Shown: in pieces, positions 14,797-23,596 of the stretch | Layout of the letters: every line of letters begins with the position of its first letter | How positions within the stretch are numbered: the stretch's first letter is position 1 | DNA from: an uncultured Bacteroides sp. | GTDB lineage: Bacteria > Bacteroidota > Bacteroidia > Bacteroidales > Bacteroidaceae | DNA: 42,928 bases | Reading direction: 5' to 3' | Assembly (NCBI GenBank): GCA_900556625.1 | Contig: USPQ01000018.1 | Coordinates: 1 to 42,928 of the forward strand | Notes under the pieces: model-generated | The model's database searches: none | Told to the model about the DNA's origin: nothing | What the model saw: only the letters and a program-made list of their open reading frames with translations | Translations under genes and position numbers: made by a program

Positions 14797-17700
14797 ATGG
14801 AAAAAAAGAAGTTCGTGAAAAAACAGGGACGGGTTGTTCTTTTTCTGATGCTCCTGTTATTGTTTCCTCTTGGTGCATTAGCACAACAAAAAATGATAAA
14901 AGGACAGGTCGTGGATGATAGTGGTGAGGCGATTATTGGTGCAACGGTCATGGTAAAAGGCAACACTGGAGGAACGATTACTGATATTGACGGTAATTTT
15001 TCAATTCAGGGAAAAGTTGGAAGTATACTTTCTATTACATACGTTGGATACGCTCCGATGCAAGTAAAGGTTACTAAGTTGGAAGGAAATAAATATGTGA
15101 TGAAAGAAGATGCCAAAGTATTGGATGAAGTGGTAGTTGTGGGTATGGATACACAAAAAAGAAATACGATTACAGCAGCTGTTGCTACGTTGAAAGATGA
15201 TGCCATTGTCAATCGTCCTGTTACAGATGTCACAAGTGCCTTGCAGGGTAATATTGCAGGCTTAAATTTTGCTACGGACGCAGTGGGAGGTGGTGTCGGT
15301 GGTGAAACCGGTGCAGATATTAAATTTAGTATTCGTGGTATTGGTTCTATCAATGGTGGAGAACCATATGTATTGGTAGATGGAGTAGAGCAGAGTATGC
15401 AGAATGTGAATCCTGCCGATATTGCTAGTATCAGTGTTTTGAAAGATGCTTCCGCCTCTGCTGTATATGGTGCACGTGCAGCTTATGGAGTAGTATTGGT
15501 TACCACAAAAAGTGGTAAAAAGGAGAGGGCTAGTGTCACCTATCGTGGAACAGTTGGTTTCAGTTCACCTATTAATATGCCAAAGATGATGAACTCGTTG
15601 GAATACGCTATGTATAATAATCAGCAATATGATAATGGTGGAGCGTCTTCCGGTTTACAGAGAATTCCGGATAAAACTATTGAGAAGATTAAAGGTTTTA
15701 TGCAGAATCCTTATTCTGCAGAATTTCCGGGTATTGAAGCTAATACTTCCGGTGACGATTGGGCAGGAGCCTATTATAATCAGTATGGCAATACTGATTG
15801 GTTTGATTATTATTTTAAAGATAAGTCTATCCGTCATTCTCATAACTTAAGTGTACAGGGTGGTTCTGACAAGGTAAACTACTATATTGGTATGGGATAT
15901 ACTTATCAAGAGGGTTTGCTGGATCAAGTGCAGGATGATTTGAGTAAGTACAATTTGAATACCAAATTACAGATGAAGACCAATAATTGGTTACGATTTA
16001 ATTTGAATAATAATATTACTTTGCAGATGATTAAACGTCCGATGGCGAATCAGATGATTCTATATAATAAGATTGGTAGCCATCGTCCTACTCAGGTTAC
16101 TCAGTTGCCTGTTGATTCAGAATACAATTTGCCGAGCTGGAATGAAATGTTATATTTGAAAAATTCTCATTATCAGAGGAACCGTATTTCAGATGCTTTG
16201 TCACTTTCTGCAACAGTAACTCCATTGGAGGGATGGGATATCACCGGAGAAATGAAAATCCGTTTTGATATAGAAAATAACGATCTGATAATGGAAAATA
16301 ACCAGAAGTATGAAACTCCTGTGGGTACTTTTAAACCGGGTGATGCTACTAATCAAAGACAAGGATTTACTTATCCTGGTATTAGCTGGAAGAATATGTA
16401 TTTCGGATCTTATACTCGTGGGAGTATGTTCAATTATTACTTATCACCTAATGTCTCGAGTTCATATACTCATCAATGGGGAGATCACTTCTTCAAGGCA
16501 ATGGCAGGATACCAAATGGAATTAAAAGAAGATTCACAGGAATATATGTACAAAGATGGTATGCTGAGTAATGATATTTACTCATTTGACAACGCCAGTG
16601 GAAATGTAATAGCAGGTGAAGCCCGTTCACATTGGTCTACTATGGGATTTTATGCCCGTTTGAATTGGAACTACAATAATATTTATTTTTTGGAGTTCAG
16701 TGGACGTTATGACGGTTCTTCCCGTTTTGCTGCGGGGCATCGTTGGGGATTCTTCCCATCATTCTCTGCCGGTTATGATATTGCTCGCACGCCTTATTTC
16801 CAAACAATGGCACTGCCTGTATCTCAGTTGAAGGTACGTGTTTCTTATGGTCGTTTAGGAAACCAAAATGGAGCGGGCTTATATGATTATATCGCTCAGA
16901 TGCCCTTAGATGCACAGGGGACTAATGCTTGGTTATTACCGGGCATCTCTTCTTCCACAGCTTCCAAAGGTACGATTGCACAAACTCCGAAAATGATTAG
17001 TCCTTATATTACTTGGGAGAAAGTGGATAATGCTAACTTAGGTTTTGATTTGATGTTGTTTAAGAACCGTTTGTCAATTACTGCTGATTTATATCAACGT
17101 ACGACACGTGACATGATTGGTCCGGCAGAATCAATACCAAGTATCAGTGGTATCGCTTCGGAAGATCGTGCAAAAGTGAATAATGCAACTTTGCGTAATC
17201 GCGGATGGGAACTTTCTGTCAGTTGGAATGATAAATTGAAATGTGGTTTCAGTTATGGAGTTGGTTTCAATGTTTTTAACTATAAGGCTGTAGTGACCAA
17301 ATACAATAATCCGGAAGGTATTATTTATAATAACCATACAGGATTGGCTGCTAATAAAGGTTATTATGAAGGTATGGATCTCGGTGAAATTTGGGGATAT
17401 CGTGCTGATGATCTCTTTTTGTCGAATCGTGAAATTGATGATTATCTGAGAAAAGTTGATCTGACGGCGTTCAAATCAAACGATCTTTGGCGTCGTGGTG
17501 ACTTGAAATATATAGATACTAATGGTGACGGTAGAGTGGATGGTGGTAAAGGTACTTTGTCAGACCACGGAGATCTGCAGGTTATTGGAAATACTACTCC
17601 TAAATATTCTTTCGGTATTAATTTGAATCTTGGATATAAGGGTTTCGAAGTATCTACCTTGTTACAAGGTGTGGCAAAAAGAGATTTCCCGATTGCTGGA

Positions 17701-18156
17701 AGTAACTATATGTTTGGTGGAAATAACTATAACTTTAAAGAACATCTTGATTATTTCAGTACAGAGAACCCAAATGGATATTTGCCTCGTTTGACTGGTT
17801 GGAAAGATGATAAGGATTTTTTGGTGAATACTGGATACAATACGACACGTTATTTGTTAAATGCTGCTTATATGCGTATGAAAAATCTAACAGTGGCTTA
17901 TACATTTAATAAAAAACAGTTGAAACATATTGGTATCAGCAATCTAAAAGTGTATGTAACTTGCGACAACTTGTTTACTATAACAAAGTTGCCGAAACAG
18001 TTTGATCCTGAAACACTGAACCAGGTAAATATGTCGGCGGGTGGTGATGCTAAGAATACGGCTCCGGGTTTAACTTCTCCGATGAAGCAAAATGGTAATG
18101 GTATGGTATATCCGATGAACCGTAACTTCGTGTTCGGACTTGATTTTACATTTTAA
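14797..18156 (+). CDS. SusC-like TonB-dependent outer membrane transporter
   Basis: At 1119 residues with a signal peptide (cleaved near GALAQQ, about residue 30), this is a standard SusC-type porin that imports oligosaccharides with TonB energy. Residues about 33-105 are a carboxypeptidase-regulatory-like domain (KGQVVDDSGEAIIGATVMVK). The Ton box region DEVVVVGMDTQ follows. The plug domain (about 125-250) contains SALQGNIAGLNF, SIRGIGSINGGEPYVLVDGV and SVLKDASASAVYGARAAYGV. The rest is the 22-strand barrel ending in FVFGLDFTF, with the terminal aromatic residue needed for assembly. There is no N-terminal STN domain, so control is not by an ECF-sigma/anti-sigma relay. The SusD partner starts 7 bp downstream. 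Confidence 0.97.
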   Translation: MEKKKFVKKQGRVVLFLMLLLLFPLGALAQQKMIKGQVVDDSGEAIIGATVMVKGNTGGTITDIDGNFSIQGKVGSILSITYVGYAPMQVKVTKLEGNKYVMKEDAKVLDEVVVVGMDTQKRNTITAAVATLKDDAIVNRPVTDVTSALQGNIAGLNFATDAVGGGVGGETGADIKFSIRGIGSINGGEPYVLVDGVEQSMQNVNPADIASISVLKDASASAVYGARAAYGVVLVTTKSGKKERASVTYRGTVGFSSPINMPKMMNSLEYAMYNNQQYDNGGASSGLQRIPDKTIEKIKGFMQNPYSAEFPGIEANTSGDDWAGAYYNQYGNTDWFDYYFKDKSIRHSHNLSVQGGSDKVNYYIGMGYTYQEGLLDQVQDDLSKYNLNTKLQMKTNNWLRFNLNNNITLQMIKRPMANQMILYNKIGSHRPTQVTQLPVDSEYNLPSWNEMLYLKNSHYQRNRISDALSLSATVTPLEGWDITGEMKIRFDIENNDLIMENNQKYETPVGTFKPGDATNQRQGFTYPGISWKNMYFGSYTRGSMFNYYLSPNVSSSYTHQWGDHFFKAMAGYQMELKEDSQEYMYKDGMLSNDIYSFDNASGNVIAGEARSHWSTMGFYARLNWNYNNIYFLEFSGRYDGSSRFAAGHRWGFFPSFSAGYDIARTPYFQTMALPVSQLKVRVSYGRLGNQNGAGLYDYIAQMPLDAQGTNAWLLPGISSSTASKGTIAQTPKMISPYITWEKVDNANLGFDLMLFKNRLSITADLYQRTTRDMIGPAESIPSISGIASEDRAKVNNATLRNRGWELSVSWNDKLKCGFSYGVGFNVFNYKAVVTKYNNPEGIIYNNHTGLAANKGYYEGMDLGEIWGYRADDLFLSNREIDDYLRKVDLTAFKSNDLWRRGDLKYIDTNGDGRVDGGKGTLSDHGDLQVIGNTTPKYSFGINLNLGYKGFEVSTLLQGVAKRDFPIAGSNYMFGGNNYNFKEHLDYFSTENPNGYLPRLTGWKDDKDFLVNTGYNTTRYLLNAAYMRMKNLTVAYTFNKKQLKHIGISNLKVYVTCDNLFTITKLPKQFDPETLNQVNMSAGGDAKNTAPGLTSPMKQNGNGMVYPMNRNFVFGLDFTF

Positions 18157-18163
18157 TTAGATA

Positions 18164-19987
18164 ATGATGATGAAAAAATTATATATATTATTAGCGGTAG
18201 GGGCAAGTGTTATGATGTCGGCGTGTTCCGATTTTCTAGATAGAGACCCCATGACAACCCCCAATAGTGAAACATTCTTGTCCAATGCAAGTGCAGTGAA
18301 CAATTATATTAATGGTTTGTATATAGCACTTCCTTCTTTTGGTACTTATGATATGGGAGTCCGTGGAGAAGAAAAGAATAGTGACAATATCGTGGCGGAG
18401 GTTTATGATAAACGTCTTAATGGAGAGCTGTTGGAGACAGGAGGAGGTACTGCCGAATGGCAGAACGGATACCAGAATCTACGTAATGTAAATTATTTTT
18501 TTGAATATTATAAAGTTCCAGAAGCAGAGGAAACAAAGGATGTGCTGTCACTGAAAGGGGAAGCTTATTTTTTCCGTGCTTATTGGCATTTTTACTTACT
18601 AACTAGATTTGGTAGTATTCCTGTAATGGATAAATTTTGGGATGGAAACGCTACAGTTGCAGGTTTGCAAATTCCCCCACGCGATCGTTCGGCAGTGGCA
18701 CAGTTTATTATTGATGATTTGAAGACGGCTAAGAATTTGCTTTATTCACGTAGTCAGTATAAAGGCTTGAGGATTTGCAAAGAAGCTGCTATCATCATGG
18801 CCATGAGAGTGGCGCTTTATGAGGGTACATGGGAAAAGTATCATAAGGGAACAGATTTTGCAGCCGCAGAGGATAAATCTACAGATCTTTTGGGACAAGT
18901 GTTGACACTAGGTGACGAATTATTTACTATGGGACTTTCTTTAAATACAAAGGATAATGATAAGAAATTTGTATCAAAAGAAGATGCTTATGCACACTTG
19001 TTTAATTCGAAAGATTTGTCGGATATGACAGAGGTCGTTTTTTGGAAAAAGTATTCGATAGCAGATGGAGTGACTCATAATTTGAGTAGTAACTTAGGTG
19101 CTGGTTATGTGGACAACAGTGGAGCGGCTGGTTTAGCTCAATCATTGATTGATAATTATCTGAATGCTGACGGAAGCTTTATTGATCCTAACGATGGAAT
19201 TTATAAGGATTTCAACCTTACATTTAAAGAACGTGATGCTCGTTTGTTAGCGACAGTTATGCATTCAGACTGTAAATTTAAGTCTACATCTCCTGAGTCT
19301 AAGTCAAAAGCTATGTTTGTGGATGAATATTCGGATGAAAATAAACAGAAAGTTCGTCCTCCTTATCTAACAGAAAGTGGTCCGGCACGTAATGCAACTG
19401 GTTATCATATTCGTATGAGTATTGATACAACTTATGTCAGTGGTCAGGGTGAGACCTCACTTCCGATAATTCGTTATGCAGAAGCTTTGTTAGCTTATGC
19501 GGAAGCTGCAGAAGAATTAGATAAATGTGATCCTGATGTATTGGAAAAGACATTGAAGCCTTTGCGTGAACGTGCGGGAGTGACCTATACTGCTCCTGCT
19601 GAAATTGATCCTAATTTTACCGATTTTGGTTATCCAATCTCTGCCAAATTGCAGGAAATTCGTAGGGAAAGACGGTCGGAACTAGCTTTACAAGGATTCC
19701 GTTTGGATGACTTGATGCGTTGGAGAGCTCACAAATTGATTCAGGGAAAACGTGGAACAGGGGCATATTTTGGAGCAGATGGTGTGTTATACAAAGCATT
19801 TGATCCTAAAACAGCTGTAGATTTGAAGACTATTTTAACTACGGATGGTTGGCTTGATCCACAGAAAGAGGTTCTTCCACGAGGCTACCAGTTTGATTCT
19901 AGCCGTGACTATCTGCTGCCAATTCCTCCGAGTGAATTGTCACTGAATCACGAACTGGAACAAAATCCGGGATGGCAGAGGAAATAA
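18164..19987 (+). CDS. SusD-like surface glycan-binding lipoprotein
   Basis: This is the partner lid of the SusC barrel. The 607-residue chain has a lipobox (VMMSAC, lipid C21 counting from the ATG at 18164) followed by SDF, which resembles the Bacteroides lipoprotein export signal for the cell surface. The helical repeats are SusD/RagB-like, with typical blocks LKGEAYFFRAYWHFYLLTRFG, IIRYAEALLAYAEAAEEL, LREIRRERRSEL-type (here QEIRRERRSELALQGFRLDD) and DYLLPIPPSELSLN near the end. Three consecutive ATG codons occur at 18164-18172, so the exact start may be one or two residues later. The ligand cannot be told from sequence. It follows SusC by 7 bp. Confidence 0.96.
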   Translation: MMMKKLYILLAVGASVMMSACSDFLDRDPMTTPNSETFLSNASAVNNYINGLYIALPSFGTYDMGVRGEEKNSDNIVAEVYDKRLNGELLETGGGTAEWQNGYQNLRNVNYFFEYYKVPEAEETKDVLSLKGEAYFFRAYWHFYLLTRFGSIPVMDKFWDGNATVAGLQIPPRDRSAVAQFIIDDLKTAKNLLYSRSQYKGLRICKEAAIIMAMRVALYEGTWEKYHKGTDFAAAEDKSTDLLGQVLTLGDELFTMGLSLNTKDNDKKFVSKEDAYAHLFNSKDLSDMTEVVFWKKYSIADGVTHNLSSNLGAGYVDNSGAAGLAQSLIDNYLNADGSFIDPNDGIYKDFNLTFKERDARLLATVMHSDCKFKSTSPESKSKAMFVDEYSDENKQKVRPPYLTESGPARNATGYHIRMSIDTTYVSGQGETSLPIIRYAEALLAYAEAAEELDKCDPDVLEKTLKPLRERAGVTYTAPAEIDPNFTDFGYPISAKLQEIRRERRSELALQGFRLDDLMRWRAHKLIQGKRGTGAYFGADGVLYKAFDPKTAVDLKTILTTDGWLDPQKEVLPRGYQFDSSRDYLLPIPPSELSLNHELEQNPGWQRK

Positions 19988-20032
19988 GAGAATAGAACAA
20001 TATTTATTGATGATAATTAGATAAATAAAGAT

Positions 20033-21814
20033 ATGAAGAACATATTATATAGAATGCTTCCAATATGCTTGTTTACTATAAGTTTGACAGGTTGTGAAGA
20101 TGAAACAAAATATCGTCCTTTGCCGGAAGCGGTGCCGTTGACTATGAGCATTAACGAAAAGGCATTTGTGATGGGAGAAAATCTGAAAGTAAACATCAAT
20201 GTGGATGCTGATGCAGATGGGAATGAGATGGTAGCTAACGAGGACTTTGATATTTACTTTACGGCTAAAGCTGGTACTGAAGATGTATCGGATGTATTTG
20301 AACCATTTAGCGGTATTGTTACGTTTCCAAAAGGAGAAAAACAAATTCAGGTGGATTTTCCAGTGAAGAAATCCGGATTGACGGGGAGTACTGCGATGGA
20401 GTTTGTTGCTTTCGCGCGTGGTTATAAAATGGCAAATTCGAGTCAAGCAATTAAAGTATCCGATTATTATCGGATATCAATGTCATTAGAGAATAACACG
20501 GAGAATGTGGTGACTGAAGGTGGAAAGTTTGTATTGGTTGCTAAAATTGATAAACCAAGTTCTGTTCCTCTTGAAATAACAGTTACTCCAAAAGAAGGGG
20601 AAGAAGACTTGTATGAGAACTTACCTCCTACTTTAACGATTCCTGCCGGAAGAACTTCGGTAAAAAGTGCCGCTGTTACTATTAAACAGGATTATGAAAT
20701 GACAGGAGATTTACAGTTAGTATTGAATTTACAAAGTAATTCTCCTATAAATCCGATGACAGAATCTATACTGACTATTACAATGACTGATTTGGAATCT
20801 ATAGCTGATCCTAATTTGTATGATATAACAAAAGTATATGAGAATCCAAACATTATGTTTATTTCTTATGATGATGATTGGTTTACTGGACAAGAAACTG
20901 TTAAGATCACAGAAGGTATGGCACATCCAAATGCGGAATTAGGTAACCAGTGGAAGTTTGATTATGCTATTGAGTTCCATAATAATGCAATATCTGGGGA
21001 TTATTTAAAATTAGGTAATGCAACAGATGCTAATAGACAGCCTGTATTGAATATTAATTGGACAAAATATGCTCAGGTTACAAATGAAGGAGAACTGAAT
21101 ATATGTGTTGGTGTAGAAGGTACTAACTATGGGACGGCGGCAATACATTGCTGTAAGTCTTTAGCTCAAATGTGGGCTCAGAATGTTACTCGCATCTATC
21201 CAGGTATGCGTATTGAAGTGAAAGTCCGCTTAGGAGGCAATAGGACTGGATTTGTACCAATGATAGAAGTGAAAAACCCATCGACAGCTACTACGAGTAA
21301 AGAGGCTAAACAATCAATATGTATCCTTAAGAATGTTTCTGGAACTGCAATCACACAGTCTGTTAGGGGAGAAACAATTAGTGATGTGAAAAGTGTTGTA
21401 ACAGCTATTCCTAAAGTAGAAGATTATAATATCTATTGGATGGAATTAGTAGATGAAAATACAATAAAATTAGGTATTAATGGTTCTACTACTTTAGAAG
21501 TATCAAAAGATATGCTAAATTCATGGCCTTTTACAAAAGCCTCAACAGGTACTTCAGTGGGAGCGAAGGGACTTTATTTAATAATGCGATGGGATTTATT
21601 TGGAGAAAGCAATACTATTTCTCCTGACCTTCCTGCGGGTTGGGATACGGAGCTAAAATCAATTGATCCTACAAAATATGCAACCGAAGGTCCGAGAATG
21701 ATTATAGACTGGATTCGTTTCTATGTCAATGATAATTATAAACGTGAATCTAACGAGCTGGTAAATAGGGACTATAAGGAAACGATTCCTGGAAAGTATT
21801 ATCCTTTCTACTAA
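20033..21814 (+). CDS. Surface glycan-binding lipoprotein (SGBP position)
   Basis: This 593-residue lipoprotein (ISLTGC, lipid C21, then EDETK) occupies the usual position for a PUL surface glycan-binding protein, 45 bp after SusD. Residues about 30-150 and 150-255 look like two immunoglobulin-like/Calx-beta-type modules (KGEKQIQVDFPVKK, PAGRTSVKSAAVTI). The C-terminal part (about 265-590) is beta-rich and ends in GPRMIIDWIRFYVNDNY, resembling the final strand of GH16-type jelly rolls. I find no GH16 catalytic ExDxxE motif, so it is more likely a binding module than an enzyme. The acidic residues after the lipid Cys suggest surface exposure. It is probably the last gene before the intercistronic hairpin. 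Its ligand is inferred to match the PUL substrate. Confidence 0.72.
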   Translation: MKNILYRMLPICLFTISLTGCEDETKYRPLPEAVPLTMSINEKAFVMGENLKVNINVDADADGNEMVANEDFDIYFTAKAGTEDVSDVFEPFSGIVTFPKGEKQIQVDFPVKKSGLTGSTAMEFVAFARGYKMANSSQAIKVSDYYRISMSLENNTENVVTEGGKFVLVAKIDKPSSVPLEITVTPKEGEEDLYENLPPTLTIPAGRTSVKSAAVTIKQDYEMTGDLQLVLNLQSNSPINPMTESILTITMTDLESIADPNLYDITKVYENPNIMFISYDDDWFTGQETVKITEGMAHPNAELGNQWKFDYAIEFHNNAISGDYLKLGNATDANRQPVLNINWTKYAQVTNEGELNICVGVEGTNYGTAAIHCCKSLAQMWAQNVTRIYPGMRIEVKVRLGGNRTGFVPMIEVKNPSTATTSKEAKQSICILKNVSGTAITQSVRGETISDVKSVVTAIPKVEDYNIYWMELVDENTIKLGINGSTTLEVSKDMLNSWPFTKASTGTSVGAKGLYLIMRWDLFGESNTISPDLPAGWDTELKSIDPTKYATEGPRMIIDWIRFYVNDNYKRESNELVNRDYKETIPGKYYPFY

Positions 21815-21945
21815 TATTTTTCAAACCATCTTTAATAACTTAAGATCAATCTTATACTGTAAAATAGTTGTAGGTGAGTGATACATTTTCGGTATATGGA
21901 CTACATTGAAAAATATTGGATTTTAATTGATGATTTGTGGAAGTG

Positions 21946-21969
21946 AAGATAGGGATCCCTCCCTATCTT
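21946..21969 (+). terminator. Perfect intercistronic hairpin between SGBP and sulfatase
   Basis: AAGATAGGGA (21946-21955) and TCCCTATCTT (21960-21969) form a perfect 10-bp stem with a TCCC loop, followed by TACTTTCTC rather than a full T run. It lies in a 183-bp gap, the only long gap inside the PUL. It may partly terminate transcription or protect the 3' end of the binding-protein mRNA, so that binding genes and enzyme genes differ in level. Confidence 0.6.
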
Positions 21970-21997
21970 TACTTTCTCAATCTAACACAAATTTATT

Positions 21998-23581
21998 ATG
22001 GAAAATCTGCAATCAAACTTATTCTATTCTTTAGCGGGAGTAGCTACCCTTGCTTCTTTTGCTTCATGCACCGGTAAACAAAAGCCTGCTGAACAGTCTC
22101 CCCTGAACATTGTCTATATCATGACAGACGACCATACGGCTCAGATGATGAGCTGTTATGATACTCGCTATATGGAAACACCGAATCTTGACCGTATTGC
22201 TGCCGATGGCGTCCGTTTTACTCAAAGTTTTGTAGCCAATTCGTTAAGTGGTCCCAGCCGTGCCTGCATGATAACGGGTAAACATAGCTGTGCCAATAAA
22301 TTCTATGATAATACGACTTGTATTTTCGATAGTTCCCAACAAACCTTTCCAAAACTTTTGCAGAAAGCCGGTTATCAGACTGCATTGGTAGGAAAATGGC
22401 ATTTGGAGAGTTTACCGTCAGGATTTGATTATTGGGAAATCGTTCCGGGACAAGGAGATTATTATAATCCGGATTTCATCACACAAAAAAATGATACGAT
22501 TCAGAAACATGGATATATCACCAATCTTATAACGGACAATGCCATTGATTGGATGGAACACAAGCGAAACCCGGAGAAACCTTTCTGCTTGTTGATTCAT
22601 CACAAGGCTATTCATCGTAATTGGATGGCGGATACTTGTAATCTGGCTTTGTACGAAGATAAAACTTTCCCATTGCCGGATAATTTCTTTGACGACTATG
22701 AAGGACGTCCTGCAGCGGCTGCTCAGGAAATGAGTGTCGTGAAAGATATGGATATGATCTACGACCTTAAAATGTTGCGGTCGGATAAAAATTCACGCCT
22801 GAAATCTCTTTATGAGAAATTTTTGGGACGGATGGACGAGGGACAACGTGCCGCATGGGATAAATTCTATGCTCCGATTATAGAAGATTTCTATAAGCAA
22901 AATCTGCAAGGAAAGGAACTTGCCAACTGGAAATTCCAGCGTTATATGCGTGATTATATGAAAACTGTGAAATCTCTTGATGATAATGTAGGTCGTGTGC
23001 TCGACTATCTGAAAGAAAAAGGACTGTTGGATAATACTCTTGTTGTCTATACCTCCGACCAGGGATTCTATATGGGCGAACATGGCTGGTTCGATAAGCG
23101 CTTTATGTATGAAGAGTCCATGCGTACTCCTTTGATAATGCGTCTACCGAAAGGATTCGATCGTAGAGGAGATATTACTGAAATGGTACAGAACATAGAT
23201 TATGCACCGACTTTCCTCGAATTGGCAGGAGTGGAGATACCATCGGATATTCAAGGAGTTTCGTTGGTTCCTTTATTGAAAGGAAAACAGCCGGAAAACT
23301 GGAGAAAAGCCCTTTATTATCATTTCTATGAATATCCGGCAGAACACATGGTAAAACGCCATTATGGAGTGCGTACAGAACGTTATAAACTGATTCATTT
23401 TTACAATGACATTAATTGGTGGGAACTGTATGACATGAAGACGGATCCGAGCGAAATGCACAACCTTTACGGACAACCTGAATATGAATCCGTAGTGAAC
23501 GAACTGAAAGAAGAATTGCAAAAGTTGCAAGAACAATACAATGATCCTGTTCGCTTTTCACCGGACAGAGACAAAGAATAA
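21998..23581 (+). CDS. Sulfatase, S1_11-like (GlcNAc-6-O-sulfatase type), Ser-type
   Basis: The 527-residue enzyme has a lipobox (SFASC, C24) followed by TGKQ, which lacks acidic export residues and suggests a periplasm-facing lipoprotein. The alkaline-phosphatase-fold metal site is NIVYIMTDDH. The sulfatase signature SGPSRACMITGKHS starts at S84, which would be converted to formylglycine. GKWHLES and the late VVYTSDQGFYMGEHGWFDKR complete the site. The central FYAPIIEDFY region and the GEHGWFDKRFMYEESMRTP block resemble GlcNAc-6-sulfatases (S1_11; human GNS-like). From memory, B. thetaiotaomicron homologues act on 6-O-sulfated GlcNAc of mucin. The S1_11 assignment is by resemblance. It begins the enzyme half of the PUL, with GH20 15 bp downstream. 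Confidence 0.88.
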   Translation: MENLQSNLFYSLAGVATLASFASCTGKQKPAEQSPLNIVYIMTDDHTAQMMSCYDTRYMETPNLDRIAADGVRFTQSFVANSLSGPSRACMITGKHSCANKFYDNTTCIFDSSQQTFPKLLQKAGYQTALVGKWHLESLPSGFDYWEIVPGQGDYYNPDFITQKNDTIQKHGYITNLITDNAIDWMEHKRNPEKPFCLLIHHKAIHRNWMADTCNLALYEDKTFPLPDNFFDDYEGRPAAAAQEMSVVKDMDMIYDLKMLRSDKNSRLKSLYEKFLGRMDEGQRAAWDKFYAPIIEDFYKQNLQGKELANWKFQRYMRDYMKTVKSLDDNVGRVLDYLKEKGLLDNTLVVYTSDQGFYMGEHGWFDKRFMYEESMRTPLIMRLPKGFDRRGDITEMVQNIDYAPTFLELAGVEIPSDIQGVSLVPLLKGKQPENWRKALYYHFYEYPAEHMVKRHYGVRTERYKLIHFYNDINWWELYDMKTDPSEMHNLYGQPEYESVVNELKEELQKLQEQYNDPVRFSPDRDKE

Positions 23582-23596
23582 ATAAAATACATCAGC

